From CAWKDC01 sp044445605 (GTDB taxonomy: Bacteria > Pseudomonadota > Gammaproteobacteria > JABCZS01): DNA of 8,937 nucleotides. The stretch lies in assembly GCA_044445605.1 (NCBI GenBank), contig JBIOEA010000055.1, positions 1-8,937 of the forward strand, given 5' to 3'. The notes beneath the pieces are model-generated. The model saw nothing but the letters and a program-made list of their open reading frames with translations, did no database searches and had not been told where the DNA came from. Below, piece after piece: positions 6,140 through 8,937 of the stretch (within the stretch, counting starts at the first letter, position 1; each line of letters opens with the position of its first letter). The translations under genes and the position numbers were made by a program.

Positions 6140-7678
6140 ATGGACAAACTTATGAAAACACATTTATGGAAACTATCACCCTATTTGGTCATAGCACTCG
6201 TTGTTTTAATCTATTTCATATTCGTTGCATTCAAATTCCCCCTCCATCGTGTTGGAGATGGGATGGAATACTACGGTTTATATTATGCATGGGATATATC
6301 ACATAGACCGTGGATGACGCCTCAAGCCTTTGAAGCTTATGACCAATTAGTGGCTTCCAATCAAATTGTAGGAATGCTGCCCGGGGATTTCCTTAAACAA
6401 GCGTTTCCTGCTTTGCAGCTAGGAAAAACAATGGATTTTAACCATTTCTGGTTTTATAGCTTCCTAGCCTTTTTATGCAATAAAATGGCTGGATTATTAG
6501 GTGTCCACCTGCAAATTCATCAAAGCTTTTTAATGCTTCATTGCATATTATTGACCACAACAACCTGGATTTCCTACAACTTTTTCAAGTGGCCCGGTGT
6601 ATTCATTGTTCTTCTCATGACGTTTCTCTCGCCAATTTTGTGGTTTACCAATAAAGTACATACTGAATTTTTTACTTATTGTCTCGTATTGTCGGCGGTC
6701 ATGCTAATATATTCGAAAAAATATATACCATCTGCCTTATTCCTTGCCATAGCTTCAACACAAAACATAAGTTTTGCGCTCATCGCGGCAATACCTCTAC
6801 TATATAGGGTAACACTAGAGCGAAAAAAGCCCTATACACTCGCTGATGTCATGATATGCTCATCAATAGCCATCCTTATACTCGCACACCCAGTGTACTA
6901 TTTTTCTAGATACGGCGTAGTTAGCCCTCAGTTTTTAGCAGGTGGGGCATCTTTAGGTGGAAATTTATCTACCTTTTACATCTGGCTCATTGACCCAGAC
7001 CTTGGCCTACTACCTAACTGGCCCATTGGTCTGTTAGCATTGCTCTCTGGCTCTATGCTTTGGCTTTTCAATAAACAAAGCCGACAATCGCCTATCAACA
7101 AAGCGTATTTGATGTTTTTCGTATTCTATATGTTAATCAACTTTTATGCTCACTCTTCAACCATGAATTTAAACTCGGGCGCAACGCCTGGCTTAGCCAG
7201 GTATGCTCTATGGTATTTGCCCCTAGCATTCCCTCCATTATATTGGATGTTGAATTCAATTAATTGGAGACAAAAAAAGTTTCTTTTAATCATGCCACTT
7301 GCTTTATTTCTTGCTTATTTTTCACTGAAAAGCAATAATCCTAAAAAACACGAAAGCTACACGACCCCCACCAGGCTCTCCTATTTCATCCAATCAAAAA
7401 CCCCCTGGCTATACAACCCACCTGAGGAAGTATTTCTCGAAAGATATTCTGGTTTTGGGGAATCTGCTTACGCCCTCACCATTAAGATAGTGACAGGTCC
7501 GGATTGTCAAAAATTACTCGTATTTAACGATAGCACAAAAGAAAACGTAACCTTTCCTGAGAAATGTCATTTTGACGCCAGTAAGCTTCGCTCCTTTATA
7601 GATTCGAAGGCATTCTCAAATGAAAGATCACAGTACTACTATCTTACCGAAAAAGAATCAAATGCTCTTAAAAAATGA
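6140..7678 (+). CDS. Polytopic inner-membrane protein, probable GT-C-type glycosyltransferase
   Basis: The 512-residue protein has about ten or eleven hydrophobic segments. The clearest are near 13-32, 130-148, 152-170, 196-222, 237-256, 293-310, 322-338, 353-372 and 380-396. The last ~115 residues are soluble, with no obvious motif. After the first membrane segment comes a loop with VGDGMEYYGLYYAWD (D40, E43), the place where GT-C enzymes keep their catalytic acidic residues. IDPDLGLLPNWPIGLLALL (284-302) and GLARYALWYLPLAF (351-364) resemble uncharacterised membrane proteins of polysaccharide loci. If it is GT-C, it would move a sugar from a polyprenyl-phosphate donor at the periplasmic face. 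It is not recognisably a flippase (Wzx) or polymerase (Wzy), though a polymerase-like role cannot be ruled out. Start: ATG 6140 has only a weak ribosome site, and ATG 6152 is an alternative. Confidence 0.6.
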   Translation: MDKLMKTHLWKLSPYLVIALVVLIYFIFVAFKFPLHRVGDGMEYYGLYYAWDISHRPWMTPQAFEAYDQLVASNQIVGMLPGDFLKQAFPALQLGKTMDFNHFWFYSFLAFLCNKMAGLLGVHLQIHQSFLMLHCILLTTTTWISYNFFKWPGVFIVLLMTFLSPILWFTNKVHTEFFTYCLVLSAVMLIYSKKYIPSALFLAIASTQNISFALIAAIPLLYRVTLERKKPYTLADVMICSSIAILILAHPVYYFSRYGVVSPQFLAGGASLGGNLSTFYIWLIDPDLGLLPNWPIGLLALLSGSMLWLFNKQSRQSPINKAYLMFFVFYMLINFYAHSSTMNLNSGATPGLARYALWYLPLAFPPLYWMLNSINWRQKKFLLIMPLALFLAYFSLKSNNPKKHESYTTPTRLSYFIQSKTPWLYNPPEEVFLERYSGFGESAYALTIKIVTGPDCQKLLVFNDSTKENVTFPEKCHFDASKLRSFIDSKAFSNERSQYYYLTEKESNALKK

Positions 7679-7726
7679 CGGTCAACTTATGGCGATAGGA
7701 AAGATTTGTATAACAATATTGCTTCC

Positions 7727-7730
7727 GGAG
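7727..7730 (+). promoter_or_regulatory. Shine-Dalgarno site of the MBOAT gene
   Basis: GGAG lies nine bases before the ATG at 7740 in a 61-base gap after the membrane-protein gene. It supports the chosen start, as does the MLFNSELFLFIFLP opening, which is usual for AlgI-type proteins. Confidence 0.65.
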
Positions 7731-7739
7731 TAAGACAAA

Positions 7740-8837
7740 ATGCTGTTCAATAGTGAGTTATTCCTATTTATTTTCTTACCATCGATATTTTTACTATTTT
7801 ACACCTTAAAGAAAGGCGGCAGTAATTTTATTTTACTGCTTGCCAGCATGCTTTTCTATGCCTGGGGTGAGCCACGCTTCTTTCCTGTTATTTTACTTTC
7901 CGTTCTCATAGATTACTGGCTTGGAGCAAAAATTGCAGCGAACCAATATCCGCGCCTGTTTATAACGATAGGCGTCTGTTCAAATGCATTCTTACTTATA
8001 TATTTTAAATACATGGATTTCTTTATTAGCGCAACAAACAGCTTTCTTCCTAGCCATGAAATTCCATTACTTAATATTGCGCTTCCTATTGGAGTTTCCT
8101 TCATTGTTTTCGAAAAAATTACCTATTTAGTTGATATTTACAGAAAGCATTGTTTGCCAGCTACCTCAATAGCAAGCTATTTGCTTTATGTTTTTTTATT
8201 CCCCAAATTATTAGCTGGTCCCATCATTAAGTACCATGATATTGCACATCAACTGAATGGGCCCACGCATAAAATGAAGGACGTAGGAATTGGTTTCAAA
8301 AGATTTTTGCTGGGTCTGGTAAAAAAGGTTTTATTGGCAGATACACTGGGAGAAGTTGCCGATGCAGTATTTGATACACCAGCGAATGAACTCATTTTTC
8401 TGCAAGCTTGGTTTGGTGTATCCTGCTATACGCTGCAAATATATATGGATTTTTCAGCATACTCTGATATGGCAATCGGTCTTTGCCGTATGTTCGGCTT
8501 TAGATTGCTTGAAAATTTTAACATGCCATACATCTCAAAGAATTTCACGGAATTTTGGCGAAGATGGCACATATCTCTTTCTAGTTGGATAAAGGAATAT
8601 CTTTATTTGCCAATGGGAGGCAACAAAAAAGGTGGGCTTAGAACTTACTTTAATCTTTGGGTTTGTTTCCTATTATCTGGTCTCTGGCACGGTGCAAGCT
8701 GGATCTTTGTCTTATGGGGCGCCTATAATGGGATATTTCTGATCATAGACAAATTGTTTTGGGTAAAAGCAAGTCGTAAGCTACCTGGAATCCTAAACCG
8801 GAGCGTGCCAGGGGAAATGAGACAAAAGTTGTCTTGA
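7740..8837 (+). CDS. MBOAT family O-acyltransferase (AlgI-like), 3'-truncated
   Basis: This membrane-bound O-acyltransferase resembles AlgI, which passes acetyl groups across the inner membrane for O-acetylation of extracytoplasmic polysaccharide, usually with an SGNH-type partner (AlgJ/AlgX). Visible signatures are LLASMLFYAWGEPRF (33-47), LPIGVSFIVFEKITYLVDIYR (115-135), FPKLLAGPI (154-162) and IYMDFSAYSDMAIGLCRMFG (234-253). WRRWHISLSSWIKEYLYLP (273-291) contains H277, and LSGLWHGASWIFVLWGAYNG (312-331) contains H317, the essential MBOAT histidine. At 365 residues it lacks roughly the last 100 or more of a typical 470-520-residue AlgI. The family pattern holds up to about R354 (SRKLPGILNR), then changes abruptly to SVPGEMRQKLS and stops. 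I infer an insertion near 8800 that removed the terminal membrane helices, so the product is probably inactive. No acetyltransferase partner is seen before the window ends. Confidence 0.9.
   Translation: MLFNSELFLFIFLPSIFLLFYTLKKGGSNFILLLASMLFYAWGEPRFFPVILLSVLIDYWLGAKIAANQYPRLFITIGVCSNAFLLIYFKYMDFFISATNSFLPSHEIPLLNIALPIGVSFIVFEKITYLVDIYRKHCLPATSIASYLLYVFLFPKLLAGPIIKYHDIAHQLNGPTHKMKDVGIGFKRFLLGLVKKVLLADTLGEVADAVFDTPANELIFLQAWFGVSCYTLQIYMDFSAYSDMAIGLCRMFGFRLLENFNMPYISKNFTEFWRRWHISLSSWIKEYLYLPMGGNKKGGLRTYFNLWVCFLLSGLWHGASWIFVLWGAYNGIFLIIDKLFWVKASRKLPGILNRSVPGEMRQKLS
8820..8834. repeat. Perfect 6-bp inverted repeat with 3-base loop
   Basis: AGACAA, AAG, TTGTCT: the arms are perfectly complementary. 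It overlaps the last codons of the truncated MBOAT frame and precedes the stop of the minus-strand frame. It lacks a GC-rich stem and is followed by only a short AT-rich stretch, so it is a poor terminator. A binding site for a transposase near the element end fits the context better. Confidence 0.7.
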
Positions 8838-8847
8838 ATTAAATACA

Positions 8848-8937
8848 TTAAGCCACAATGACCTCCTGCTGTAAAGCCCCCAAAGCCACCGTTTGAGGAG
8901 GATTTATATAAACAGCGGCAGGCAATGCCTTTAACTG
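8848..8937 (-). CDS. 3' end of a minus-strand gene, possibly a transposase
   Basis: On the minus strand the frame is open from the window edge through 29 codons to TAA (plus-strand 8848-8850). It encodes QLKALPAAVYINPPQTVALG followed by ALQQEVIVA. The PAAVY segment faintly recalls the (T)PAxVY stretch near the C-terminus of DDE integrase-type transposases (IS3/IS481 style), but 29 residues cannot settle this. Its position, directly behind the break in the MBOAT gene and on the opposite strand, is what suggests a mobile element. It could instead be the tail of an ordinary convergent gene. The start lies beyond the window. Confidence 0.4.
   Translation of the reverse strand, partial: QLKALPAAVYINPPQTVALGALQQEVIVA

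Larger units (their letters stand above)
8799..8937. mobile_element. Putative terminus of an insertion sequence, continuing beyond the window
   Basis: MBOAT homology ends near 8801. The following sequence contains a perfect inverted repeat (8820-8834) and then the tail of a gene on the opposite strand. This is the layout expected when one end of an insertion sequence lands inside a gene, with its transposase pointing inward on the other strand. The exact boundary, terminal inverted repeat and target duplication cannot be fixed without the other end, and I do not recognise the family. The alternative is a plain deletion or rearrangement joining unrelated DNA. Confidence 0.45.

Noticed and set aside
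7689..7733. Short frame (14 codons, starting MAIGKICITILLPE) in the gap before the MBOAT gene, with its stop next to the Shine-Dalgarno site.
   Set aside because: It is very short, has no ribosome site of its own, and its content is explained by chance in an AT-rich spacer. A leader peptide cannot be supported.

Overview
The window is part of a surface-polysaccharide (O-antigen or capsule type) biosynthesis locus. It probably comes from a Gram-negative bacterium, and a proteobacterium is my best guess. The reasons are the GDP-mannose-derived deoxysugar pair gmd/rmd, a run of tightly coupled glycosyltransferase genes, an AlgI-type O-acetyltransferase, purine-rich Shine-Dalgarno sites and a moderately AT-rich composition (judged by eye). 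I cannot name the species.

Layout. Positions 1-470 (+) hold the 3' end of a gene for a coiled-coil protein, largely built from tandem repeats (84 bp, made of two 42-bp halves) and ending in a basic tail. Positions 481-2360 (-) hold rmd and gmd, joined by a 1-nt TAATG overlap and convergent with the first gene, with only 10 bp between the stop codons. A good sigma70-like promoter lies just upstream of gmd. Positions 2361-2769 are a divergent spacer with no convincing intact gene. Its right end looks like the C-terminus of a frameshifted or decayed gene that overlaps the next start by TGATG. Positions 2770-6127 (+) hold three glycosyltransferase genes chained by ATGA overlaps; the first two are tandem paralogues. 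Positions 6140-7678 (+) encode a polytopic membrane protein resembling GT-C glycosyltransferases. Positions 7740-8837 (+) encode an MBOAT O-acyltransferase whose reading frame stops too early. From about 8800 to the window end the sequence looks like the end of an inserted mobile element carrying the 3' end of a minus-strand gene.

How the genes fit together (inference). Gmd and the reductase would turn GDP-D-mannose into GDP-D-rhamnose (or a related 6-deoxyhexose) for the cytoplasmic GT-B enzymes. The GT-C-like protein could add a sugar from a lipid-linked donor at the periplasmic face. The MBOAT would acetylate the glycan if intact, and the coiled-coil protein could scaffold the enzymes or set chain length.

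Three features could make the surface glycan variable. These are the near-identical in-frame repeats in the coiled-coil gene, a run of eight G in the first glycosyltransferase where a one-base slip in either direction hits a stop within a few codons, and the apparent insertion that truncates the acetyltransferase. None of these is proven from one sequence.
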